The notes under the pieces are model-generated. The model made no database searches, was not told the origin of the DNA, and saw only the letters and a program-made list of their open reading frames with translations. A stretch of 64,000 nt of DNA from Helianthus annuus (lineage: Eukaryota; Streptophyta; Magnoliopsida; Asterales; Asteraceae): positions 154,037,122 through 154,101,121 of the forward strand of contig NC_035441.2 in the NCBI RefSeq assembly GCF_002127325.2, read 5' to 3'. Shown in pieces: positions 32,714-44,038 of this stretch (within the stretch, counting starts at the first letter, position 1; the number at the start of each line of letters is the position of its first letter). The position numbers and the translations under genes are program-made.

Positions 32714-33928
32714 ATGCCGCCCGTAATATTCCGAGGAAGAGGAAGGGGAAGAAGAGACAGAGGAGATATCGTGACGCATCACGATCACGAAGCTGGACCG
32801 TCAGGAACAAGACCTCCTTCAATGACAAGGAGCGAAGAACCACAACGACGAAGAGACCTTTACGAACCCGCGAGGCATTCCACCTCGCACAGCTCGACGC
32901 CATCATACCGGCACTCCTTTGGGCCAAACTCAGAGAATGATCCCAACAACCCACAACCTTCCTTCATACCTCTACAACGTTCGGTATCGCACCGGAATTA
33001 TGACGACCCTACTCCATACTTCATAGGCCAGTTTAATCCAGCTGACTACATACAGGAACCTTCAGGCTTTGTTCCATTAGGGCCACAAGATCAGTTCTCC
33101 GAAGACCATATGGATGAAGATACTGATCCAACAGAACCTGCTCGTGGTACGCCCACGCATCCGATAGAAGTCTCTGATGGGTCATCCTTCCATGGCACAC
33201 CCTATCAGGGACCAGATAGTTTCCAAGCGTTGTTCGACCGACATGAGTGGTACTACACGCCACCTCAACAGACATCACAACAACCGCGCCATCCACATGA
33301 TCCCTCTGAGGATTCACGCTTTGTGGCAGTTACGCCACCACCTCCGCCACCGGCGCAACCAGTAATGCCTGATCCGCCAAGGCGTAGGAGGACAAATGCT
33401 CGTATGTCCACACGAGGAGGCGGGGGTATCCACTTCAGCACCCCTCGACACTCTAGTAGTAGCCACTATCCGCCACTACAAGAAGAAGGACCTTCAAGTC
33501 CTATACAGGAGGCGAACTCCGCACCAGCTGCACCAAATTCGCCACCATTTGGGTATGACCAACCCATACCTGCTTACATGGGTCCAACGGCTTACAACCC
33601 GTTTGAACCATCACAAGCACAATACAACTACAATTATGAGCGCGACCCATATGTGGTGTCGGCTAGATATAATGCGCGCTACCCTGACGGAGCACATGGA
33701 AACATGGGAGCTCCGGACTACTCAGCTCATGGGTATCCAATACCTCCCAGACCTCCAGTTCCGCAACAAGCGCCACAACCACGATTCTCTCCTCCTGAAC
33801 AGGAAGAGATACTCCATCGACTAGATCATGTGGAGAGAGAGTTCGAGGAAGAAAAGAAAAGCCACCGAGGATTTCTCAAAGGCTTGGCGAACCTACTAAA
33901 GGGCAAAAAGAAGAAACGTGACCACTAG
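32714..33928 (+). CDS. Extra retrotransposon ORF: proline/serine-rich protein with basic ends and C-terminal coiled coil, unknown function
   Basis: The ATG at 32714 (MPPVIFRGRGRGRRDRGD) opens 404 codons with no stop, upstream of gag-pol on the same strand. I recognise no family. The first 20 residues are RG-rich, suggesting nucleic-acid binding. The bulk (about 20-350) is rich in Pro, Ser, His, Gln and Tyr (VTPPPPPPAQP, RPPVPQQAPQPRFSPP) and probably disordered, with a second basic patch PPRRRRTNARMSTRGGGG. The last 45 residues form a charged heptad-like helix (EEILHRLDHVEREFEEEKK) and a lysine-rich end (LLKGKKKKRDH). No zinc knuckle or enzyme motif is seen. Its full length in a young element argues for selection. 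It could be an accessory gag-like or nucleocapsid factor; that is inference. The sequence from 32651 is also open but lacks an ATG. Confidence 0.8.
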   Translation: MPPVIFRGRGRGRRDRGDIVTHHDHEAGPSGTRPPSMTRSEEPQRRRDLYEPARHSTSHSSTPSYRHSFGPNSENDPNNPQPSFIPLQRSVSHRNYDDPTPYFIGQFNPADYIQEPSGFVPLGPQDQFSEDHMDEDTDPTEPARGTPTHPIEVSDGSSFHGTPYQGPDSFQALFDRHEWYYTPPQQTSQQPRHPHDPSEDSRFVAVTPPPPPPAQPVMPDPPRRRRTNARMSTRGGGGIHFSTPRHSSSSHYPPLQEEGPSSPIQEANSAPAAPNSPPFGYDQPIPAYMGPTAYNPFEPSQAQYNYNYERDPYVVSARYNARYPDGAHGNMGAPDYSAHGYPIPPRPPVPQQAPQPRFSPPEQEEILHRLDHVEREFEEEKKSHRGFLKGLANLLKGKKKKRDH

Positions 33929-33967
33929 CCCTTAATAGTTGTACTAATGTAATTTCTACTTTGAAAG

Positions 33968-34066
33968 AAGTCCCTACGTGGACATTTATCGTATTTCAGT
34001 CCCTACGTGGACTTATCTTTTTGTCCTTGCATGGACGCCTATCTTATATCAGTCCCTGCGTGGACT
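33968..34066 (+). repeat. GTCC..GGAC short repeat cluster in element leader
   Basis: Four copies of a 14-base phrase of the form GTCCCTACGTGGAC (with C/T changes) occur within about 100 bp. Each copy has GTCC/GGAC arms, so each could form a small hairpin in RNA. They follow ORF1 and precede the repeat block at 34471. Confidence 0.75.
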
Positions 34067-34470
34067 TGTCACTTATTTTAAACCTCTATGGAGGTATGTA
34101 CTATTTGAAAGACCCGTTTAGGGCAATATGTGATTGTATTTGAGATTATGGAATGTATGTTATGAGTTTTGTTTTAATATATACGAAATAAATCAAAACC
34201 ATTCCTTTTAAATTGATCTGCCTAAATAAAGAATCTTAAGAGTGAAACCTAGCCTGGTGTCTTTTAAGATCCGGCCAAGATGGTAGGACTTAGTTAAAAG
34301 ATTCAGATTCCCTGTTAACCACTGCCAGCATGTTAACAATCATGGCAGATGTGATTCGTTAAAATCACGCGCGTCATTCTTATACAATAATCCCTTAAGG
34401 ATTTCAAAACCCAACTAAATGATTTATAAATCGTGGGTTAAATCACCAATGAAGGTGATCAATCTTATTT

Positions 34471-34634
34471 AAACATCCATTAGTGATGTAGTGCCTACGG
34501 GCCAATCCTATTAAAACATCCATTAGTGATGTAGTGCCTACGGGCCAAATCTTATTAAATCATCCATTAAGTGATGTAGTGCCTACGGGCCAACCGTATT
34601 AAAACATCCATTAGAGGTGTAGTGCCTATGGGCC
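34471..34634 (+). repeat. Four-copy 42-bp tandem repeat upstream of gag
   Basis: The phrase CATCCATTAGTGATGTAGTG followed by CCTACGGGCC recurs four times at 40-46 bp spacing, with the last copy most diverged. It lies in the untranslated spacer between ORF1 and gag-pol, with no ORF of its own. Confidence 0.88.
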
Positions 34635-34965
34635 GTAATAATTGTCTTATAAAGACAAAAGACAGTGGTGGTCTATGACTCCCTGTCAGAAAAGGGATAA
34701 AAGAACTACGGTTCAAACCTCTATGCCTTTGATTCCCTGAAATCTCGGCTAATATTATAAAAAACATCCTCGTGATTAGGCTTTATGCCGCCAAAATTAT
34801 TGTTATAGCTAAAATAGGATGTATTCAAATCCTAAGATTTAATGAAGTAATAAGCTAACCAAATATGGTCTCTGCTACCATGGTTGACAAATTGTCATGA
34901 AAGACAATTATATAATAATCTCCTGAATAAAATTTTGTTATCTTCTGTAACAGATTCAAGTTACA

Positions 34966-37900
34966 ATGGCGGATCCCAATGGAGAGAATAGCCATACAAA
35001 TGAAGATGACTACGACAATGCGCCAGTGCATTTGACAGGCGCACAATTAAAGGCTCTAATTGACAATGCTGTTCAGGCAGCTCTGGATCGTCAATATACT
35101 GAGTCCCAAGGCAGAACCGTATCAAAACCACCCTCCAAACCAAAGACACACTCCAAACCACCCTCTCAACCCAAGAAAGATGACGACAACCACTCGTCAG
35201 CTGAGAATAGTATTCGTCGTGAACGAGAATACACTGATGCATCCGGTGCCAAGGGTTGCACCTACAAGTACTTCGTGTCTTGTAAGCCCCGGGAATTCAC
35301 AGGGGAGAAGGGTGCTGTTGATTGTATCACCTGGCTGGATGAGATGGACACTATTGTGGACATCAGTGGGTGCGCAGAGAAGGATGTGGTGAAGTTTGTG
35401 TCCCAGTCATTTAAGGGCGAGGCCCTGGCATGGTGGAGAGCGTTGGTGCAGGCCTCAGGTAAGTCTGCTTTATACAAAATGACGTGGGAGGAATTTATTG
35501 CTCTCATTAAGGAAAACTACTGCCCTCAGCATGAGGTTGAGAAGATCGAGGCTGACTTTGTGTCACTGGTGATGACGAACCTGGACTGCCAGGCTTATTT
35601 GACGAGCTTCAATACGATGTCTCGCCTGGTTCCGTACCTTGTGACACCAGAGTCTAGAAGAATCGCCCGTTTCATTGGGGGCTTGGAGCCTGCGATAAAG
35701 GCGAGTGTAAAGGCCTCTCGGCCGACGACCTTCAGGTCAGTTACTGACCTCTCCTTGTCTCTCACTTTAGATGCTGTCCGTCTGAGGACGCTAAGGAGCA
35801 AGGAGGCTGAGAAGAGGAAACGTGAGGATGATACCTCACGAAGGTCAGGAAAGAAGCACCGTGGGAACGGTGAGGGCAAAAAAGGGTCGGAGACGAAGAA
35901 AGATGGGCAAGCGGGTGAAAGACCCAATTGCAAAATCTGCAAGAAACCCCACTCTGGGAAATGTAGGTTTGCGTCGAATTCACAGTCGCAGCCAAAGACT
36001 TCCTCCTGTGGACTATGCAAGTCGAAGGATCATAAGACGGTGGATTGTAAGAAAATCAAGGACGCAACCTGCTACGGTTGCAATGAAAAGGGGCATATCA
36101 AGAGTAACTGCCCTAAGAATGCCAGGAAGGCGGAAGAGACAAAGAAGACCAATGCGAGAGTCTTCCGCATGGATGCAAAGGAGGCTGTGCTGAACGACAA
36201 TGTGCTTACAGGTACTTTTCTCGTAAATAATATATTTGCAAGAGTACTTTTCGATTCAGGCGCCGATAAATCCTTTGTAGACCAAAAATTTTGCCAACTA
36301 TTAAATATGCCTATCAAAACCCTAGATATGAAATACGAGGTAGAGTTAGCAGACGGCACGATAGAAACCGTCTCCACTGTGCTAGAGGGATGTGAAATGT
36401 CCATTAAGAACCATTCTTTTCCTCTATCTCTACTTCCTTTCAAACTAGCGGGTTTCGACATTGTCCTAGGCATGGACTGGTTATCCCATAATCAGGCCCA
36501 AATCATTTGCAGCAAAAGGCATATAGTATTAAAGACTCCGAGTGGTGAATCGCTTACCATTCGAGGAGATACGCAGTACGGATTGCCCGAGGACGTATCT
36601 ATGCTCAAAGCTTCTAGGTGTTTGAACAGAGGCTGTGTCATTTACATGGCTCAGGTGATAATTGAAGAGCCTAAGCCGAAGATAGAGGATCTTCCTGTCA
36701 TTTCTGAATATCCCAAGGTTTTTCCCGAAGAACTACCTGGTTTACCACCAGATAGACAAGTGGAATTCAGAATAGATATCATACCAGGAGCAGCTCCTAC
36801 AGCTAGAGCACCTTACAGGCTAGCTCCTACTGAAATGAAGGAACTGAGAACCCAGTTGGATGAATTGTTGGCAAAAGGCTTTATCAGACCTAGTTCATCT
36901 CCCTGGGGAGCACCTGTCCTATTTGTAAAGAAGAAGGACGGATCGATGCGGTTGTGCATCGATTACCGTGAGCTGAACAAAGTTACCATAAAGAATAGAT
37001 ATCCTTTGCCAAGGATCGACGATCTGTTCGATCAGCTGCAAGGAGCGAGCTACTTCTTAAAGATCGACTTAAGGTCGGGCTATCATCAGCTAAGGGTCAG
37101 AGATGAAGATGTACATAAGACAACATTTAGGACTCGCTATGGTCATTACGAGTTTCTAGTGATGCCTTTTGGGCTCACAAATGCGCCGGCTGCGTTCATG
37201 GATCTCATGAATCGCGTCTGCAAGCCGTATTTGGACAAATTTGTCATCGTCTTCATCGACGATATTCTTATATATTCCAAAAGCCAAGCTGACCACGAGA
37301 AGCACCTCCGTTGCATTCTCGAATTACTACAGCGTGAGAAACTCTACGCCAAATTCTCGAAATGTGAATTCTGGCTACGAGAGGTTCAGTTTTTAGGTCA
37401 CGTTGTAAGTGAGCGTGGTATCCAAGTGGATCCCGCTAAGGTAGAGGCAGTCATGAACTGGCAAGAGCCAAAGACGCCTACCGAAATTCGTAGTTTCCTG
37501 GGGTTAGCAGGATACTACAGGAGGTTTATTGAAAATTTTTCGAGAATTGCTGCACCCTTAACCTCCCTAACCAAGAAGAAAGAAAAGTTCATTTGGGGCC
37601 CAAAGCAGCAAGAATCCTTCGAAATCCTGAAGCAAAAGCTGAGCAACGCACCTGTGTTGACCCTACCTGAGGGTACAGAAGAATTCGTAGTTTACTGCGA
37701 TGCATCACACACAGGCATGGGGTGTGTGCTTATGCAGAAGGGCAAGGTGATTGCCTATGCTTCAAGGCAATTAAAGGTGCACGAAAAGAATTACACCACC
37801 CACGACTTGGAGTTGGGTGCCGTTGTATTTGCACTGAAATTGTGGAGGCATTACCTTTATGGTATTAAATTTGTGATTTATTCTGATCATAAAAGCCTCC

Positions 37901-39512
37901 AGCACCTGTTCAATCAGAAGGAGCTGAACATGAGGCAACGCCGCTGGATGGAAACATTGAACGATTATGTTTGCGAGATCAGGTACCATCCCGGCAAGGC
38001 GAATGTAGTCGCTGATGCCTTGAGCAGGAAAGAAAGGGTAGAACCTATTCGAATCAATGCCAAGAGCATTGAAGTCAAGAACAATTTGATTGAGAGGATA
38101 TTAGCTGCACAGCGAGAGGCTGTGTTGGAAGCTAATTATCCTAATGAAAAGTTAGGAGTAACTGAGGAGCAGTTGACTCTTAGCAAGGATGGAATCCTTA
38201 GATTAAACGGACGAATATGGATTCCGATTTATGGAGGACTACGAGATGTTATCCTCCAGGAAGCCCATAGTTCCAAATATTCGGTCCATCCTGGAGCTGA
38301 TAAAATGTATCAAGATTTCAAGGCAAATTATTGGTGGATAGGCTTGAAAAAGTCTGTGGCCACCCACGTAGCAAAGTGCTTGACTTGTGCTCAAGTCAAA
38401 GCCGAGCACCAAAAGCCGTCTGGCTTGCTACAACAGCCTGAACTTCCCGAGTGGAAGTGGGAATGTGTAACTATGGACTTCATAACTAAGTTACCCAAAA
38501 CCAGGAAAGGAAACGATACAATATGGGTCATAGTCGATAGGCTGACTAATCAGCTCATTTTCTACCCATCAAGGAGACGTATAGCTCCGATATGTTAGCC
38601 CAACTTTATGTTGATAAGATTGTAGCCTTACACGGCATACCTGTGTCTATTATCTCCGACAGGGATACTAGATACACGTCTCATTTCTGGAAGAGTTTCC
38701 AGCAATCTTTGGGCACGCGTTTAAACTTTAGTACGGCTTACCATCCACAGACGGACGATCAAAGTGAGCGTACTATCCAAACGCTAGAAGACATGCTTCG
38801 TGCATGTGCAATCGATTTAGGCGGTAACTGGGATAAGAACCTACCCCTAATCGAATTCTCCTACAATAATAGCTACCATACCAGCATAAAGGCTGCGCCT
38901 TTCGAGGCATTATACGGTAGGAAATGTAGATCGCCTATTTGTTGGGCGGAAGTAGGAGAGGTCCAATTATCGGGACCAGAGATAGTTTTCCAGACGACGG
39001 ACAAGATTGTCCAGATCCGGGAACGTCTCAAGGCTGCCCGCGATAGGCAGAAGAGCTACGCTGATCCAAAGCGTAAGGATTTTCACTTCGAAGTGGGTGA
39101 AAAGGTGTTGCTTAAAGTATCACCCTGGAAGGGGGTGATGCGTTTCGGCAAGAAAGGCAAACTGAGTCCGAGATACATAGGACCTTTTGAGATCATTGAA
39201 CGGGTCGGGTCAGTTGCCTATAGGTTGAACTTGCCTGAGGAGCTCAATGGAATTCACAACGTGTTCCACATCTGCAATCTCAAAAAGTGCTTCGCCGATG
39301 AATCATTGGTGATTCCACACACAGATGTGCATATAGATGAGAGCTTAAAGTTTGTAGAAAAACCTTTGTCGATTGAAGACCGACAGGTGAAGAAGCTTCG
39401 AAGAAAGCACGTACCGATTGTCAAAGTCAAATGGGATGCTCGTAGAGGTCCCGAATATACGTGGGAAGTCGAAGACACAATGAAAGAAAAATACACCTAT
39501 TTATTTGAGTAA
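34966..39512 (+). pseudogene. gag-pol polyprotein (Ty3/gypsy, Tekay-type) with one frameshift in integrase
   Basis: ATG at 34966 ([10 protein letters not shown]). Gag occupies roughly residues 1-420, with zinc knuckles [14 protein letters not shown] (about 347) and [14 protein letters not shown] (about 368). Protease DSGAD is near 430. Reverse transcriptase spans about 620-800 with [12 protein letters not shown] (catalytic DD near 764). RNase H includes [10 protein letters not shown] (about 908). The integrase HHCC zinc finger ([10 protein letters not shown] to CLTCAQ) is near 1100-1145, and the first catalytic Asp is in TMDFITK. The frame then breaks: one base is missing in an A run near 38547-38549 and the original frame stops at 38596-38598. 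The second frame (38592-39512) holds the remaining catalytic residues ([16 protein letters not shown]) and a chromodomain-like tail ([18 protein letters not shown]). Everything else is open. The product copies and integrates the element; this copy cannot unless the break is an assembly error. Confidence 0.94.
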
Positions 39513-39547
39513 ATCTCGGGTCGAGATTTATTTTAAGGGGGTGAGGA
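39511..39547 (+). promoter_or_regulatory. Stem-loop and polypurine tract before the 3' LTR
   Basis: AAATCTCGGGTCGAGATTT (8-bp arms) overlaps the pol stop and is followed by TTTTAAGGGGGTGAGGA directly abutting the LTR. The tract primes plus-strand synthesis. The hairpin recurs next to the tracts of the other two gypsy elements in this window. Confidence 0.85.
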
Positions 39548-42500
39548 TGTAACACCTCGAATTTTTGTGTCCAATGATGTGTTAACACGTGTCGTTTGAT
39601 TACACGTGGCATCTATAATAAATAAAGGACTAAATTTGACGAACCTTGAAGGTATGTAAATTCGAGGGTTATAAATGTCAACAAAGGGTAAAAATACTGT
39701 ATAGTCACCCTAAATGATGCTCATACCTTCAAACGAATAAATCATAGATCATACGGAAGCGAAACGCGGAAGAAAGTGAGGGATTACAAACCACAGGGGT
39801 TAACTGTGTCAACATGTTTAAATTATACCTCTGAGTGACCCTTTAACGTTCCCAAAGCATTGTAACAGTGTTATACACTCACTAGAATGTAATATATAAA
39901 TTTCGCGAAGTTTCGTTATGAAACGAGAAAGTTACGATCGAATTCGTAAGAGAAGGGTTAAAAGCGTCAATAATATAAATTAAGGCCTTCTGAATAATAA
40001 ATAAATTAACCAGGGGCTTAACAATACGGGTAAATAACGCGAGGTCCCTAATCGTAATTAATCGAGGGCCTTATCGCAAAGTTACCCCTTCAGACCCGAA
40101 AGGTCAGGTTATTAATTACCAAAGATTCGTTATTAATTGCAAGATTTTGTAATCATTTGAAAGAGATTTATTTTTAACCCCTTACGGACCGTAAAGGGTA
40201 TTCCTTACGGACCGTAAGGAGGTGAATGATTGAACTTGATCCGCCTATGGCTTACGGACCGCAAGACCGAAGCCATACGGTCCGTAAGCAGCGCCCAGCG
40301 ACAGATTGTTGGCTGTTGGCTGTTTTAAGCGGAAAAACACGAAATGATGGGTTCTCAGGGTCATGGGCGCCCCCTACATGACCCATAACACTTAGGGACA
40401 CCTGCCCATCATCCATAAGCACTTGTAGACCCTTGTGTGATGATCTTGGACCATGTCTTTGGCTATAAATAGCAAGTTTGTGTTCATAAGTTCATCACAA
40501 CTCAAACTCACTCATCTGGTCATTTCAAGAACTCTCAAGTCTTCTTCACTGCTCTCTAAACAAGTCTTAACTTCTGTAAGTTGCTTAGATCCTTTGAAGT
40601 TCAATTTACGCTTAGTAAATCACTAGAAACCAAACCGTCGTAAATACGGTTTGACTTTAAAATAAATCCGTGATGGTTCTGTCTTATGACGAATCAAAGG
40701 TAGTTATGAATTGGTATTTATGTGGGTAATAACCCTCTAAAAGGGTTCCCTCTGATCACCACTCTAACTATGTCAAATGTCGAGTCAAACGTGCGCTTAA
40801 AAAGTCAACAGAAAGCTATTTTGCCGTTTTATACATAATCTGTAATGTATATGCTATGAAACCTTTTAGACACTCTTAAAACATGATATTAAGTATATAA
40901 ACTTGTTTGCGCTCGTTTGAATCGGCCATTTGCTATATTGACCCGGTTCGGAGCCGAATGTCGCAAAAGTTTGACTTTTGCTTTGACTTCAGTTCTGACC
41001 CGTTTTAGTGAGGTATAGATATGCCTTAGGACTCTCGTAGGACCAGGTTACATGATGGTGTAGACCTCTGTGATCGGTTCATGAAATGTCCGAGTCTTTT
41101 ACGCATTTTCGTTAATCGCCTAAAAGTTGACCGTAACGGCCTTTTAAAAATAAAACGAGTATTTCGGACACGTGAACGGACCATAACCTTGCTTACTAAA
41201 TTATAAGCATGTCCTTAAAGTTTCACGTCAATCCGAGGTCTAGAATGAGAGTTATGCTAAATAGCGCAATTAAAGTAAACTTTTGTAATAAACGGCGCAA
41301 TTAGCATAACGCATATCTAAACCAAGATTTCGTCACCAAAACTTTTACCCACTGTTGTAAAATAATATTTCTGGAATTTTAAAGATTTTTAATAATTTTT
41401 ACCTTGCTCATAACCTGCGGCTATGACTACGGTTCGGTAAATACCGAATATGCCCTTTTCGGCCAAAACATGAGTTCTACAAGGTCTTTTGACCCGATTC
41501 CAGTTGCTACTGATTTTAAATAATAAATAAAGTATTTTAAACTTTATAAACAGTTCAGGAAACTCAGATTTCCTGTAGAACTCGAAAAGCTCTTCAAAAG
41601 TCTTTAAAATGACCGAAAAACCCCTACGGGGCGATATATTAACTAAAACTCGTTACGGGCATCACGGAAGGTATCCTACTGATACCACAACCTCTTTAAG
41701 GCATATTGACTTAGGAAATAAGCGTAAGACTCTCATGGTTAACCGTTTCGCCTATTGCGCGCACGGTTCGGCTTATGAAACTAGTATTCGTAAATTAGCC
41801 GATACGGGTCAAATTATATTATTTGGACCCTAAAATCCAGAGTGTGAACCTTGAACCCATATAAAACAAGTCTCTGAACTTGTTCGGGGCAGAATCACAT
41901 TCCATTCTCGGTTTTCGCCTTTTCGCGCGATTTAAACCATATTTATATTCCGGAACCAACCGGTCTAGGCTACGGCCAATATAAAGACCCGTTAGGATTC
42001 TAAGAGGTTAATTAAAACCTTCATTCCAGATTAGGAGCCCAGTAAAAGCTATCGGTGATTTAATCAAATTAAGGAATAATACTTGCAAAGGTAAATACTT
42101 TTAACTTATTTCCCTATACGGGCTTGGGATACGGTATAATAATACCGCTTGATTGAGCATCATATCTTCCATCGCTTAGGTGGTTAATTAAATATTATGA
42201 TCGGCTCATTTAAACAGTTTTGTTTCTTAAAAGCCTTTGGGGGGTTAATGACCGTTGTTCCGGATATCCTTGGCATCATTTTACGAAATGGCCACGACCA
42301 TCGACATCCCGGTGTAGGCGTACACCCGGTATATATTGTCGACATTTAATTAAAAGACGTAGCCGTTGGTTTCTATACTACGGTTTTACGCAATGTGGTG
42401 TGTCTATTAATCTTTAACCCGGCACGATCCGGACTACTGAACGCATAAAAGAACATGTAATACGTTCACAAGATTTTAATAATTTTCCCAAGTTATAAAA

Positions 42501-42909
42501 GAGTTTGTGCCTTGTGCATTCAAATCAATTTTAATAACATTTTCAAATGTGTCAGTTGAATGTATTTACCAGTGTAAACTGACGTATTTTTCCCCAAAAG
42601 ATTAAGTGCAGATACTATACGAAATTGGCTATTTGGCTGGTAATAGCTTCCTAGGCATCACGAATAGTCTCGCGAACTCGATGTCGTATCTGATTGAACA
42701 ATATTTTATTATTACTTTGATCCGCTGTGGATACATTCGACTTCTGTAATACTTTTGATATTGCAACCAGAGGTTGAAGTATATATTTATCTTTAAGCTT
42801 CCGCTGTGCATTTATATAATTGTGTGGTTTGACTATATTGTTGCCAACATTGTCACGGTAATCCCCCACCGGGCCCACCGGTGATACACGTGGAAATCGG
42901 GGTGTGACA
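39548..42909 (+). repeat. 3' LTR of the young Tekay-type element
   Basis: 3362 bp, TG..CA. It differs from the 5' LTR by an 8-bp tandem duplication (ATTTGGCT near 42627-42640) and about 14 substitutions by eye, mostly C/T or G/A. It is followed directly by the TGCGT duplication at 42910-42914. Confidence 0.95.
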
Positions 42910-42914
42910 TGCGT

Positions 42915-43365
42915 CCACTATGTTTTGGTTTACTCCATCATGTCAGTTATGTCATGTTTAGTAGAGGTCATTGTATGTGAAAGCTAGTGATTATTTATTA
43001 TCCAATGTCAATGAATTTCTTTATTTAAGCAACTATTCCCTCCACATATGAGCTAACTTCTTGCAACTTTCATATACATTTCCAACTTCCAAGAAATTTA
43101 AGCAGCTTTCATATATGGAGCGACATCATAGATTAACAAGATAAGCAGTGTTCTGTGAGCTATGGTGTTTTTTTTTTTTTTTGTCTAAACACTAATCTTG
43201 TAACTATGAGTTGTGACCAGAACAACTGATATTCACAATCATTGGTTAGCAAAAATAATGAACATTACCGAGATTAGAGAGAAGTAAAGTAATATAATGA
43301 TTTGTACCAATGTATTAGAAAGAAGCTTTAATATAATTTTACAACATGACATATGTCCGTGAATA
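42915..43365. other. Short host spacer between retrotransposons, nothing seen
   Basis: AT-rich DNA with a T run at 43168-43182 and no ORF or motif. It is the sequence between the TGCGT site of the gypsy element and the CAAAC site of the copia element. Confidence 0.5.
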
Positions 43366-43370
43366 CAAAC

Positions 43371-43974
43371 TGTTAAAATAACAAGATATCTTGCAAAGAT
43401 TCAACACAACACAAAAATACTCAAACCAATTTGTTATTTACCCAAAAACAAAAAAAAAGTATTTTGAAGATTACAACACAAACACAAACACTCTCAACCT
43501 CACAATCAGATTATCAATACGATAATTTGATATAGACTAGACTAGAACAACAACAACTACAACTCAGATTCAAGGTGAATCTGAGTTTAGAAACCCTAAT
43601 GGTCTTTTATAGAGAGAACCAACGAGGGAACAATAATTGTGACGAGTGATCTTAATCTAGAACTATCCCTTGTTTATATACTCAGACTCATTAGGGCGGC
43701 CTTTGGCCAAGCCCACACCGAACAACATGAAGCCCATAATAACATCTTCAAGCCCATAGCATCTCAACAAAGCTACAAGCCCATCTTTATGTCACAACTA
43801 CAAACCCACTTGACCAAGTCAGCTACAAGCCCAAGTCATCCATAGCCCGTCTCAAAATACAAGGCACAAAAAATACATTTAACTTTGTAACAAGAATAAT
43901 AAAACTTGTAAAACAATCGTTTCTGAAATATTTGCTTTGTATTTGTAAAATATTGATTTATATTATTTTAATAC
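43371..43974 (-). repeat. 3' LTR of the copia element
   Basis: It begins TGTTAAAATAAC and ends TTTTAATA (the expected final CA is mutated to TA). It aligns with 54846-55249 plus 55968-56040 over long stretches (for example GCCCACACCGAACAACATGA), with two extra segments of about 50-70 bp. Confidence 0.82.
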
Positions 43975-44038
43975 CCTCGCACAAATCAATAATTGAACAA
44001 GTCTTAACATATTTAATTTTTTTCACAAAAACATTAAT

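Larger units (their letters stand above)
29185..42909 (+). mobile_element. Complete Ty3/gypsy Tekay-type chromovirus retrotransposon, recent insertion
   Basis: The 13,725-bp element is flanked by perfect TGCGT duplications (29180-29184 and 42910-42914). Order: 5' LTR, initiator-Met primer-binding site, an extra proline-rich ORF, a 1-kb spacer with tandem repeats, gag-pol (protease, RT, RNase H, integrase, chromodomain-like tail), stem-loop and polypurine tract, 3' LTR. The domain order with integrase after RNase H defines Ty3/gypsy. The C-terminal chromodomain-like tail, long LTRs and this primer type suggest the Tekay lineage. LTR similarity is about 99.6% by eye. A frameshift in integrase makes this copy non-autonomous unless it is a sequencing error. 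Confidence 0.95.
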
